From NCBI RefSeq assembly GCF_900109265.1, contig NZ_FNZM01000010.1:248001-312000 (forward strand): 64,000 bases of DNA, written 5' to 3'. Source of the stretch: Paraburkholderia tropica (GTDB taxonomy: Bacteria > Pseudomonadota > Gammaproteobacteria > Burkholderiales > Burkholderiaceae). The notes below the pieces were generated by a model. It saw only the letters and a program-made list of their open reading frames with translations, searched no databases and was not told where the DNA came from. Positions 53,692 to 62,617 of this stretch are shown here, piece after piece (the first letter of the stretch is position 1; the number at the start of each line of letters is the position of its first letter). A program made the translations under genes and the position numbers.

Positions 53692-55803
53692 ATGCACGTT
53701 ATCTACCAGAATGAAGTCGCGGAGTGCGGCTATGCGTGTCTCGCGATGGTGCTCACGCATTGCGGTCGAGCGACGGAGGTTCGCGAGCTGTCGGCACATC
53801 GGCCAATTTCGGCGAACGGCTTGACGCTGATGGATCTCTATGACGTCGCGACCGAGTTCGGCCTCGAAGTGCAGGCGTTTCGCTTCGAACCTCAGGATGT
53901 CGCGGATATCAAGCGCGGCTCGATCGTGCACTTCGGCGGCGCGCATTTCGTCGTCGTAGAACGTTGCTCGCGCAACTATGTGAAGTTGATCGATCCAGCG
54001 ATGGGGCGGCGGCGCATCTCCATGGATACGTTTCTCGCCAACGTGTCGGGTTTCCTGATCGAGTGCGCGCCCACGCCCGCGATGCAGCGCATCGCCAGAC
54101 GCTGGCGCGTGCCGGCCGCGCTCGCGCAATTGCGTGCCCTCAATCCGCAGATGCGCGGCCAGATCACAAAGATCCTTTTCGTGGCGCTCGGCAGCCAGTT
54201 CGCCGTGCTCGCGCAGCCGTATCTCGGCTCGTTCGTGCTCGATCACGTGGTCGCGGAAGACAACCTCAATCTGTTGAACGTGCTCGCGATCACCTTCGCG
54301 GGCATCTTCCTGGTAGGAGCGATCAGCCAGTACGCGCAGGGCGTGCTCGTCGAACTGCTGCACGCGCTGATGAGCGTGAACGCGACGCAGGGGCTGCTCG
54401 GCCATCTGCTGCGTCTGCCGGTTTCGTACTTCGAAAAACGCAACGTGGGCGATGTCTTCGCGCGCGTGAAGGCGCAGGACGAAGTGACGGGCTTCGCTTC
54501 GCGTTCGGTCGTCACGCTCTATATCGATCTCGCGGTCGGCCTGCTCGCGCTGGCGATGATGTTCGTGCAGAACCCCGGATTGTCATTCGTCGTGCTGGCG
54601 ATCTTCGGGCTGTATGTGCTGGTTTCCGGCTTGATGTTCGCGTCGATGTGGGAAACGCACGCGCGCGTGTTCAACGAATCCGCGCGTTGCGACGACGCGC
54701 TGATCGAAACCGTGCGCGCCGCGCCGCTCATCAAGCTCTCGCAGGGCGAGACGCGCCGCGTCGCGCGCTTCATGGAGCAGTTTCGCAGTTACGCGTCGGT
54801 GCTGTTTCGCAGTACCCGGCTGTCCGCCACGCGCGACGCCGTGCTCAAGCTGCTCGCACACGCGGAGACGCTGGCCGTGACCTGGCTCGCGGCGAAGCTC
54901 ATGCTCGCGGGCACGGTGTCGGTGGGCGCGTTCTATTCGTTCATGATCTACAAGTCGTTGTTCTCCGATCGCGTCGCGCACGCGATCAACACCGGTTTCG
55001 CGTACTTCATGCTGAGCGTGCCCGTCGCGCGCGTGGACGACATCACGCAGACCGAAACCGAGCGTTACACGCCGCTCGAAGATATGCACAAGACGGTCGA
55101 GGCGCAGCGCTTCGAACGCATCAGCGTGCGCGACGTGACGTTTGCGTATGGCGTGTCGGACCAGCCGGTGCTGCGCCACGCGAGTCTCGATATCGCGCGC
55201 GGCGACAAGATCGTCATCACCGGGCCGTCGGGCGCGGGCAAGTCGACGCTCTTCAAATTGCTCGCGGCGGCCGAGCAGGCGCAGTCGGGCGAGATTCTGC
55301 TCAACGGCATCGCGTGGCCGAATCTCGCGGTCGACGAAATCCGCCGACACGCGGTGCACATGCGCCAGGGCGACATCATCCTGCACGGTTCGATCGCCGA
55401 TAACATCTCGCTTTTCGAAGGCAACGCCGACGAAAAGCGCATTCACGCGCTGCTCGAAGCCGTGGGCCTGCTCGACGACGTGATGCGTCTGCCGATGCGC
55501 ACGCGCACGGTCATCAGCGATTCGCTGGCGAATATTTCGGCGGGGCAGCGTCAGCGGCTGCTGCTGGCGCGCGCGCTGTATCAGCCGCGCGAACTGCTGC
55601 TGCTCGACGAACCCACGTCGAATCTCGATCCGCTTGCCGTGCGGCGGATCGCGTCGCTGTTACGGCGGATCGAGCGCACCGTCGTGGTGATTACGCACGA
55701 TGTCGCGATGGCCGAGGGCTTCGATCGCCACTATCGGCTGATCGACGGGGCGTTCGTGCCGGTGGATCGCGCGCAGGCGGAAGCCGCGATGGAGTCGGCG
55801 TGA
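53692..55803 (+). CDS. Peptidase-containing (C39) ABC exporter for double-glycine peptides
   Basis: Cuts leaders after Gly-Gly and exports the core peptide. The 703 residues open with MHVIYQNEVAECGYACLAMV: Gln6 and nucleophile Cys12, with His85 in GGAHFVVVE and Asp101 in KLIDPAMG, so the peptidase triad is intact. Six hydrophobic helices follow. The ATPase has GPSGAGKST (about residue 511), the ABC signature NISAGQRQR, Walker B LLLLDEPTSNLD and the switch VVITHD. A longer frame upstream is a shadow. It is coupled by 2 bp to the adaptor and by 1 bp overlap to the TolC-like gene. Confidence 0.94.
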   Translation: MHVIYQNEVAECGYACLAMVLTHCGRATEVRELSAHRPISANGLTLMDLYDVATEFGLEVQAFRFEPQDVADIKRGSIVHFGGAHFVVVERCSRNYVKLIDPAMGRRRISMDTFLANVSGFLIECAPTPAMQRIARRWRVPAALAQLRALNPQMRGQITKILFVALGSQFAVLAQPYLGSFVLDHVVAEDNLNLLNVLAITFAGIFLVGAISQYAQGVLVELLHALMSVNATQGLLGHLLRLPVSYFEKRNVGDVFARVKAQDEVTGFASRSVVTLYIDLAVGLLALAMMFVQNPGLSFVVLAIFGLYVLVSGLMFASMWETHARVFNESARCDDALIETVRAAPLIKLSQGETRRVARFMEQFRSYASVLFRSTRLSATRDAVLKLLAHAETLAVTWLAAKLMLAGTVSVGAFYSFMIYKSLFSDRVAHAINTGFAYFMLSVPVARVDDITQTETERYTPLEDMHKTVEAQRFERISVRDVTFAYGVSDQPVLRHASLDIARGDKIVITGPSGAGKSTLFKLLAAAEQAQSGEILLNGIAWPNLAVDEIRRHAVHMRQGDIILHGSIADNISLFEGNADEKRIHALLEAVGLLDDVMRLPMRTRTVISDSLANISAGQRQRLLLARALYQPRELLLLDEPTSNLDPLAVRRIASLLRRIERTVVVITHDVAMAEGFDRHYRLIDGAFVPVDRAQAEAAMESA

Positions 55804-57329
55804 TGGCGGCTTCCGGCTCGAAACGATTGGTCTGCGTGACACGTACATGGACGTGCGCGTTGTCGGTCGCGCTGACGATGCTGACATCGCCAGCCGCGCA
55901 CGCCGCGGACCTGCTCGGCGTGGTGGAAGACACGCTCGATCACGACGCGACGCTGGCCGCTTCGCGCGACGCGTACCGCGCGGCCATGCAGGCGGTCCCG
56001 AAGGCGCGCGCGGGCCTGATGCCGCGCGTGCAGGGCGGCTGGGGCCGCGCGTACAACGGCATCGTGATGGAAGACTTTCCCACTCAGCACTACTGGCAGA
56101 GCGGCTGGACCGTTTCGCTCGTTCAGCCGATTTTCGACTGGTCGCTCTGGACCGCGTATCGTCAGGCGGATTACGTGGTCGCGCGCGGCAAGCTGGAGAC
56201 GGCGAGCGCGACGCAGGACGCGATCCTGCGCGCGGCGCAAGCCTATTTCGATGCGCTCGCCGCCGAGGACGAACTGGCGCGCGCCACCGCCTATCGCGCT
56301 GCGCTCGATACGCATTACGCGCAGTTGGTGCGCGCGAAGGCGGCGGGCGAGGCCACGCTCGTCGATCTGCGCGAAGCCGAATCGAGCCGCGCGCAGGCTC
56401 AGGTGCAATGGCTCGATGCGCAGAGCCAGGCGAGGCTGACGCGGCTCGCGCTGGAGCGGCTGACCGGTAAGCCACCGGGCGCGCTTGCCGTGTTGCCAGC
56501 GCAGGTCGCACCACCCGCGCTCGCACCCGCCGACGTCGAACCGTGGGTCACGCAGGCGCAAACCCGTGCGTACGCGGTGCAGATCGGCGAGATGGCGTTG
56601 CAGGTCGCGAAGTTCGATACGCAGAAGGCGCAGGCCGCGCATTATCCGAACGTTTCGCTGCAAGTCACGCATACGCCGGCGGGTGCGGGCGGCGGCTACT
56701 CGCGTCCGACCACCACCACGACCGGCATGCTGCAAGTGACGATCCCCGTGTTCTCGGGCGGCGAAACCACGGCGCTCACGCGTGAAGCGCAGGCGCTCGA
56801 GGACAAGGCGCGCGATGAACTCGAAGCCGCCGTGCGCGACGCGGCGGCGAACGCGCGCGACGGCTGGCTGCGCGTGAACGCGGGTGTCGAGCGCAGCCAG
56901 GCGCTCGCGCAGTCGGCGCGGCGCGCGCAGGACGCGCTGGACGCCACGCGGATCGGTTTTCGTGCGGGTAGTCGCACGAGCGTCGACGTGCTTCGCGCGA
57001 CCGACGCGCTCTATGCGAGCCAGCGCGATCAGATCCGCGCGCGCTACGACACGGTGCTCGCCTTGCTCAAGCTGCTGGCCGAAGCCGCGATTCTCGATCT
57101 CGATGAAGTGGGGCGTCTCAACACGCAGTTGTTCGGCCGTGAAGGCGAGGGCAAGACGGTCGACGTGCCCGCGCCGATGAGGGCGACGACGATCGTCGAA
57201 GCGCACACGGCAGAGCCCGCACGGCTGCCGGAAAAAGCCGCATCGCCGGAAACAGCGCCTTACGCGCGACGCCCGATGAGCGCCGCCGAGATGGCTCCGG
57301 CCGCATCGGTTTCCGGCGCAGTCTGGTAG
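55803..57329 (+). CDS. TolC-family outer-membrane efflux protein
   Basis: Outer-membrane channel completing the tripartite type I exporter. From the ATG at 55803, which overlaps the TGA of the ABC gene, it has 508 residues (a GTG at 55800 is also possible). The signal peptide ends TSPAAHAADL. The mature part shows repeated long helices with Ala/Arg/Gln and strand segments (PNVSLQVTHTPAGAGG). The C-terminal ~60 residues are a disordered Ala/Pro/Glu-rich tail. Ends at a strong terminator. Confidence 0.9.
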   Translation: MAASGSKRLVCVTRTWTCALSVALTMLTSPAAHAADLLGVVEDTLDHDATLAASRDAYRAAMQAVPKARAGLMPRVQGGWGRAYNGIVMEDFPTQHYWQSGWTVSLVQPIFDWSLWTAYRQADYVVARGKLETASATQDAILRAAQAYFDALAAEDELARATAYRAALDTHYAQLVRAKAAGEATLVDLREAESSRAQAQVQWLDAQSQARLTRLALERLTGKPPGALAVLPAQVAPPALAPADVEPWVTQAQTRAYAVQIGEMALQVAKFDTQKAQAAHYPNVSLQVTHTPAGAGGGYSRPTTTTTGMLQVTIPVFSGGETTALTREAQALEDKARDELEAAVRDAAANARDGWLRVNAGVERSQALAQSARRAQDALDATRIGFRAGSRTSVDVLRATDALYASQRDQIRARYDTVLALLKLLAEAAILDLDEVGRLNTQLFGREGEGKTVDVPAPMRATTIVEAHTAEPARLPEKAASPETAPYARRPMSAAEMAPAASVSGAVW

Positions 57330-57368
57330 CCATTTACACCGGCGCAACAAGCAAGAAAGCAAAGAAAA

Positions 57369-57411
57369 CGCAAAGGCCCGAAGCATCGTCTGCTTCGGGC
57401 CTTTGCGTTTG
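57369..57411. terminator. Bidirectional intrinsic terminator (TolC-like gene / puuD)
   Basis: CGCAAAGGCCCGAAGCA and TGCTTCGGGCCTTTGCG pair over 17 bp around a TCGTC loop, then TTT. It marks the right edge of the non-purine insert. Confidence 0.92.
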
Positions 57412-57439
57412 ACCGGTGACGCGCGCAGGCGTCATGCGC

Positions 57440-58633
57440 TTACTGTTTTGCGCCGCCCTGGAACCACATCGCGATCTTCTGGCGCTCGTCGTCCGTCATA
57501 TGCGTGACGTTGCCGAGCGGCATCGCCTTGAGCGTCACCGCCTGCTGATACAGACGCTGCGCGTTCTGCGAGATTTCATCGGGCGTATCGAACATCACGC
57601 CGGCGGGCGCAGCGCCCATCATCGTCGGGTGGGCCGAGTGGCAGCCCGCGCAACGTTGCTGAAGAATCGGCTGGATGTCGCCGACCTTGAGCGTCGGCGC
57701 GTTCGCCGCTTCGGCTTGCGGCACGACCGGGCGCGGCAGCGTCCACACCAGCGCGACGAACATCAGCGCCACGCCGCCGATCGGCAGATACCAGAGCTGC
57801 TGACCGCGATGACGCATCACGAAGAACTGGCGAATCAGCGCGCCGGCCAGCATGATCACCACGAGCACGGCCCAGTTGTAGGTGTGTGCGTACGTCATCG
57901 CGTAGTGGTTCGACAGCATCGCGAACACCACCGGCAGCGTGAAATAGGTGTTGTGCACCGAACGCTGCTTGCCGCGCTTGCCGTAGATCGGGTTCGGCAC
58001 TTCGCCCTTGAGCATCGCGGCGACCATCTTGCGCTGGCCCGGGATGATGACGAAGAACACGTTCGCCGACATGATCGTCGCCAGCATCGCGCCCATGATC
58101 AGATACGCGGCGCGGCCCGAGAAGATGTGGCAAGCGAGGTACGCGGCGATCACCACGTAAAGGCCCACGCATACGCCCAGCAGGCGGTCTTTCGTGCCGA
58201 GCAGGCGGCACAGCGAGTCATAGACGATCCAGCCCGCGGCGAGAAAGCCGAGCGCCGAGAAGATCGCCACGACCGGGCCCATGTCGAGCACGTTCTTGTC
58301 GATCAGATACGTGTTCGGCGCCATCAGATAGAGCACCGTGAACAGCGACGCGCCCGAGAGCCACGTCGTGTACGAAGGCCACTTCGACCAGTGCAGGTCG
58401 TCGGGCATTTCGGGCGGCGCAACCGTGTACTTCTGCATGTTGTAGAAGCCGCCGCCGTGCACGTGCCACAGTTCGCCGAACACGCCGCGACGGCGCTGGT
58501 TCGGGTCCGTCGGCGGTTTCAGGCTGTTGTCGAGCGCGACGAAGTAGAACGATTCGCCGATCCAGGCGATCGCCGCGATGACGTGGAACCAGCGCAGCGC
58601 GAGGTTCAGCCAGTCAGTGATAAAGCCTTCCAT
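57440..58633 (-). CDS. puuD: Membrane urate hydroxylase PuuD with fused cytochrome c domain
   Basis: Oxidises urate to 5-hydroxyisourate at the inner membrane, passing electrons to the respiratory chain instead of making H2O2. The 397 residues begin MEGFITDWLNLALRWFHVIA with about eight helices and the family segments HVHGGGFYNMQKY and SNHYAMTYAHTYNWAV. A C-terminal cytochrome c domain (about residues 310-397) has the haem motif CAGCH near residue 327 and a later Met in KAMPLGNVTHMT. It is transcribed divergently from the deaminase gene, downstream of uraH on the minus strand. Confidence 0.94.
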   Translation of the reverse strand: MEGFITDWLNLALRWFHVIAAIAWIGESFYFVALDNSLKPPTDPNQRRRGVFGELWHVHGGGFYNMQKYTVAPPEMPDDLHWSKWPSYTTWLSGASLFTVLYLMAPNTYLIDKNVLDMGPVVAIFSALGFLAAGWIVYDSLCRLLGTKDRLLGVCVGLYVVIAAYLACHIFSGRAAYLIMGAMLATIMSANVFFVIIPGQRKMVAAMLKGEVPNPIYGKRGKQRSVHNTYFTLPVVFAMLSNHYAMTYAHTYNWAVLVVIMLAGALIRQFFVMRHRGQQLWYLPIGGVALMFVALVWTLPRPVVPQAEAANAPTLKVGDIQPILQQRCAGCHSAHPTMMGAAPAGVMFDTPDEISQNAQRLYQQAVTLKAMPLGNVTHMTDDERQKIAMWFQGGAKQ

Positions 58634-58877
58634 GAAACTCCTCCACTTCTGATTCGTGACGCGCGCTGGGCATCGTCCTGGGATCGATGCGCCGTCGCGC
58701 GCGGACTGCGGGGCTGGACGCCATGCAAAGAGGCGGCGTCGTGCAGGCAGGGCGCTCCAGTGCGCTCCACGGCGATACAGCGCCGTTGCCTCGACGTTGA
58801 ATGTGTCTAGCCGCTGTCTTTGCGGTCCGTCTGTTGTTGTGTCTGTATCGTCTGCGCGATGCCGAAAAACGGCGCGC

Positions 58878-59231
58878 CTAGCTGCCGCGATACGTGCTGT
58901 ACGCCCACGGCGAGACGAGCAGCGGCACGTGGTAGTGCGCGTTGACGTCGGCGATACCGAAGCGCAGCACCACGCGATCGACGAAGCGCGGCTCCGGCAC
59001 CTTCACGCCGAGCGCCGCGAAGTAATCGCCCGCATGGAACACGAGTTCGTATTCGCCCGCGGCGAGCGCGACGCCTTCGAGCAGCGGTTCGTCGCAGCGG
59101 CCGTCGTGGTTGGTGGTCACGGTCTTCAGCGCCCGGCGTGCCTCGCCGTCGAGCGCATGAAGTTCGACCTTGATGCCCGCGCCGGGACGGCCGTTCGCGG
59201 TGTCGAGCACGTGGGTAGTCAGCTTGCCCAT
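58878..59231 (-). CDS. uraH: 5-hydroxyisourate hydrolase (transthyretin-like)
   Basis: Hydrolyses HIU made by PuuD to OHCU. From MGKLTTHVLDTANGRPGAGI at 59231 the product is 117 residues. It ends in the diagnostic SPWAYSTYRGS, with active-site His in LTTHVLD and NAHYHVPLL. An upstream start at 59321 would add 30 residues not typical of the family. puuD follows about 240 bp later on the same strand. Confidence 0.96.
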   Translation of the reverse strand: MGKLTTHVLDTANGRPGAGIKVELHALDGEARRALKTVTTNHDGRCDEPLLEGVALAAGEYELVFHAGDYFAALGVKVPEPRFVDRVVLRFGIADVNAHYHVPLLVSPWAYSTYRGS

Positions 59232-59846
59232 TCGCAGTTTTCCTTGTGTTTTGCTGGTGTCTTTGCGAGCTTGCGGCGGCAGCCCGATCCCGGAATTCGG
59301 TGCGGCGGATCGAGGCTCCACGTCGCTGGCGAGACAGTGGCTACATACCCGTCGGCGGATCGATGCGAGCGCCGTGAACGCATTTTAAGAACGATCGGGC
59401 CTCCAGCGCGCGAGCGATAGGAAAGATAATGCCGGCAGCATGAGCCTCGCGCGCCGCGCCAGTCCTGGCGGCCTTCCGGCGCGATCCAACCCGCATTTTC
59501 CATGCGGGTTTTCACCCATGAGTGCATCCTCGCACAGCCAAAAATCGACCTTTATATGCTGGGCGTGAATTCGGGTATCTCATTGGCGCGAATTGTCAGC
59601 ATTTTTTTGACCGCCGAAGGTAGAGGTCATGCGCTGCCTCGCCGGCTGAACGGCGGGCGGCGCATCCCGAAGACGGCGCTGCGCGCCGGGTAACCGGGCC
59701 AGCGGCGTCCTTGCGGGGATGCGTCGGCACCGGTTTCCGGCTCGGCGGCGCGTGCGGCAGGGACGTCTGTCAACACCCAGGGCCAGGGCCCGAACGCCGC
59801 GGCACAGCAGGGCCGCCGCGGCACGACAACGGAGCGAACAGACACG
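59232..59846. other. uraH/deaminase divergent intergenic region, 615 bp
   Basis: The longest non-coding stretch in the window. It contains a short terminator-like hairpin (59488-59512), an AT-rich stretch at 59540-59615 where promoters could lie, and a near-direct repeat CGGCGGATCGA at ~59306 and ~59353. No ORF with family character was seen. A purine-sensing leader RNA is conceivable but I cannot support one. Confidence 0.45.
59488..59512 (+). terminator. Short terminator-like hairpin in the uraH/deaminase gap
   Basis: AACCCGCAT at 59488-59496 pairs with ATGCGGGTT at 59502-59510, followed by TT. No gene ends here, so it may be an attenuator or a relic. Confidence 0.5.
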
Positions 59847-61256
59847 ATGGAACCCACGAACCGCACGACGAACGGCATGGCGCGCGAATCCGGCAAGGGC
59901 AAGACCCTGCTGGTGAAGAACGCCGACATGCTGGTGACGATGGACGGCGCGCGCCGCGAGATTCGCGGCGGCGGCCTTTATGTCGAGGACAACCGCATCG
60001 TCGCGGTCGGACCGACGGCGGAATTGCCGTCCGACGCCGACGACGTGATCGACGCCACCGGCCATCTCATCACGCCGGGCCTCGTCAACACGCATCACCA
60101 CATGTACCAGAGCCTCACGCGCGCGCTGCCCGCCGCGCAGAACGCCGAACTGTTTGGCTGGCTCACGAATCTCTACAAGGTGTGGGCGAATCTCACGCCC
60201 GAGATGATCGAGGTGTCGACGCTCACGGCGATGGCCGAGTTGCTGCTGTCGGGCTGCACGACGTCGAGCGACCATCTGTACATCTATCCGAACGGCAGCC
60301 GTCTCGACGACAGCATCCGCGCGGCGCAGCAGATCGGCATGCGCTTTCATGCGAGCCGCGGCAGCATGAGCGTCGGGCAGAAAGACGGCGGTTTGCCGCC
60401 CGATTCGGTGGTCGAGCGCGAGGACGCGATTCTCGCCGACACGCAGCGCCTCATCGAGACGTATCACGACGAGGGCCGCTACGCGATGCTGCGCGTGGTG
60501 GTCGCGCCGTGTTCGCCGTTCTCGGTGAGCCGCGACCTGATGCGCGAGTCGGCGACGCTGGCGCGGCACTACGGCGTCTCGATGCACACGCACCTCGCGG
60601 AGAACGTCAACGACATCGCCTATAGCCGCGAAAAATTCGGCATGACGCCGGCGCAATACGCGGAGGATCTGGGCTGGATTGGCCCCGACGTCTGGCATGC
60701 GCACTGCGTGCAGCTCGACGATCACGGCATCGGCCTGTTCGGGCGCACGGGCACCGGCGTCGCGCATTGTCCGTGCTCGAACATGCGGCTCGCATCGGGC
60801 ATCGCGCCGGTCAAGAAGATGCGGCTCGCGGGCGTGCCGGTCGGGCTCGGCGTCGACGGCTCGGCGTCGAACGACGGCGCGCAGATGGTGGCCGAGGCGC
60901 GTCAGGCGATGCTGCTCGCGCGCGTCGGTTTCGGCCCCGATGCGATGACCGCGCGCGAGGCATTGGAAATCGCCACGCTGGGCGGCGCGAAAGTGCTGGG
61001 GCGCGACGACATCGGCGCGCTGGCACCCGGCATGGCGGCGGATTTCGTCGCGTTCGATCTGCGTCAGCCGTCATTTGCGGGCGCGTTGCACGATCCGGTC
61101 GCGGCGCTGGTGTTCTGCGCGCCGTCGCAGGTCGCGTTGAGCGTGATTGGCGGACGCGTGGTGGTGAAGGAAGGGGTGTTACAGACCGTCGAACTGGGTC
61201 CGGTGATCGAGCGCCACAACGCGCTCGCGGCGCGGCTCGTGCAGGCGGCGCGTTAA
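59847..61256 (+). CDS. 8-oxoguanine / guanine deaminase-like amidohydrolase
   Basis: Metal-dependent amidohydrolase that should deaminate a purine or related ring. From ATG 59847 it has 469 residues. Metal ligands fit NTHHHMYQSLTRALP, VSMHTHLAEN, DVWHAHCVQL and GVDGSASNDGAQM. The pattern is closest in memory to the 8-oxoguanine deaminase/AtzB-like group, whose product from 8-oxoguanine is urate, which fits the cluster. A guanine deaminase role cannot be excluded. GGAG lies upstream near 59831. Convergent with the LysR gene. Confidence 0.85.
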   Translation: MEPTNRTTNGMARESGKGKTLLVKNADMLVTMDGARREIRGGGLYVEDNRIVAVGPTAELPSDADDVIDATGHLITPGLVNTHHHMYQSLTRALPAAQNAELFGWLTNLYKVWANLTPEMIEVSTLTAMAELLLSGCTTSSDHLYIYPNGSRLDDSIRAAQQIGMRFHASRGSMSVGQKDGGLPPDSVVEREDAILADTQRLIETYHDEGRYAMLRVVVAPCSPFSVSRDLMRESATLARHYGVSMHTHLAENVNDIAYSREKFGMTPAQYAEDLGWIGPDVWHAHCVQLDDHGIGLFGRTGTGVAHCPCSNMRLASGIAPVKKMRLAGVPVGLGVDGSASNDGAQMVAEARQAMLLARVGFGPDAMTAREALEIATLGGAKVLGRDDIGALAPGMAADFVAFDLRQPSFAGALHDPVAALVFCAPSQVALSVIGGRVVVKEGVLQTVELGPVIERHNALAARLVQAAR

Positions 61257-61281
61257 TGCTTCGGTGATGAGTTGAGCAAGC

Positions 61282-61308
61282 GCGAAGCGGCGCCGAACGC
61301 CGCTTCGC
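61282..61308. terminator. Symmetric hairpin between the convergent deaminase and lysR genes
   Basis: GCGAAGCGGCG at 61282-61292 pairs with CGCCGCTTCGC at 61298-61308 around CCGAA. There is no clear T-run, but it lies where both transcripts must end. Confidence 0.65.
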
Positions 61309-61319
61309 CTGGACATCGT

Positions 61320-62252
61320 TTAAGGCTTGTCGATCAGCGTCTTCGTCGCTTCGGCGACGAGGCCGCGCAACCAGCGCACTTCGTCCGAATAATGACAACG
61401 CTCGTGCCACAACTGGTAGTACTGCATCGGCGGGAAATCGAGCGGCGCGGGCACGACCGTGAGCGGCAGGAAGCGCGCGTAGTGGTCGGCGAACAGACGC
61501 GTGGTCGTGAACACGAGATCCGACTTGATCAGCACGTAAGGCGCGAGATTGAAGTACGGCAGCGTGACGACGACGTGACGCTTGAGACGCTCGCGCGCGA
61601 GATGCACGTCGATGGCGCCGCGCTGGCCCACGGAATAGGGCGTGGGCGCGAGATGCGGTGCGTTCAGGTACTGATCGAGCGTGAGCCCGCCGCGCTTGGC
61701 GAACGGATGCGTGTTGCTCATCAGGCAGACGATCTGGTCGACGAACAGATTCGAGAGGTGCAGTTGCTCGGGCGGCTCGGGCCAGTTGCCGATGACGATA
61801 TCGAGCTTGCCTTCTTCGAGCGCGAGTTCGTAATCGAACGCGGGACCGAGCGAATGGAATTCGAGCGTGGCGTTGGGCGCGGCCTGGCGGAAACGCTCGA
61901 CGACGGTGGGCACGAACAGCACGTTCAGATAGTCGGGGCAACCGATGCGGTAGCAGCGAATGGACGTAGCCGGATCGAAATTATGCTGCTGGAAACGGAT
62001 GCGTTCGATTTCGCGCAGCGCGTTCTGCACCGGTTCGAGCAGGCGCAGACCGTATTCGGTCGGCACCATGCCCGACTTGCCGCGCACGAGCAGCGGATCG
62101 CCCGTGATGTCGCGCAGACGGCGCAGCGCGGCACTGATTGCGGGTTGGGACTGATTGAGCTTGACGGCCGCGCGCGTGACGCTGCGCTCCATCAAGAGGG
62201 TGTGCAAGACGCGCAAGAGGTACGTGTCGATCGCCTCGCGTTGCTGACTCAT
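61320..62252 (-). CDS. LysR-family transcriptional regulator
   Basis: The 310 residues begin MSQQREAIDTYLLRVLHTLL. The winged HTH occupies about residues 8-67 (RSVTRAAVKLNQSQPAISAA). A two-lobed ligand-binding domain follows from about residue 90. It is divergent from the ABC importer gene and convergent with the deaminase, so it likely controls one or both in response to a purine. The ligand is not predictable from sequence. Confidence 0.92.
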   Translation of the reverse strand: MSQQREAIDTYLLRVLHTLLMERSVTRAAVKLNQSQPAISAALRRLRDITGDPLLVRGKSGMVPTEYGLRLLEPVQNALREIERIRFQQHNFDPATSIRCYRIGCPDYLNVLFVPTVVERFRQAAPNATLEFHSLGPAFDYELALEEGKLDIVIGNWPEPPEQLHLSNLFVDQIVCLMSNTHPFAKRGGLTLDQYLNAPHLAPTPYSVGQRGAIDVHLARERLKRHVVVTLPYFNLAPYVLIKSDLVFTTTRLFADHYARFLPLTVVPAPLDFPPMQYYQLWHERCHYSDEVRWLRGLVAEATKTLIDKP

Positions 62253-62617
62253 GAACTACTCTCCGAATTATATGTTTTGGCTGATCGAAAGGCTTCGTGG
62301 GTATATGTTTTTTAATATGGACAAAAAGGGCCGTCAAGGGCGGCTTATACCGACGCCGTGTGAAAGCCCGGCCCACGTTGGCGCACGTCGGCCAAATAAC
62401 CGGTATACGCCTGTGAGGTCTGGACGACGAACATTTTTGATGTCTCGACGTTGGCAGGGCTAACAGGTATCGTCACCCGCGCAGCGGCGCTTCGCGCGGC
62501 GCGGAACGAACCGGCTGGCGCCTCCGAACAGGCAATCGATTTCCGCGATTCAGCCGCACTCCGGCCGCACCTCGGCCGCAATGCAGGCGCACGACAACGA
62601 ACTACGGCACAACCTCC
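62253..62617. other. lysR/ABC importer divergent regulatory region, 365 bp
   Basis: The lysR-proximal 70 bp is strongly AT-rich and carries TATATGTTTT at 62269-62278 and again at 62302-62311, starts 33 bp apart. A TAATAT hexamer at 62313-62318 could be a -10 for the importer. The rest is GC-rich without visible features. Confidence 0.5.
62269..62311. repeat. Two direct TATATGTTTT repeats spaced 33 bp, candidate LysR binding sites
   Basis: Identical 10-mers at 62269-62278 and 62302-62311, three helical turns apart and therefore on the same face of DNA, just upstream of the LysR start. Confidence 0.45.

Noticed and set aside
59232..59846. Possible purine riboswitch upstream of the deaminase
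   Set aside because: The length and context invite it, but I could not match any known aptamer core by eye. An Rfam scan would decide.
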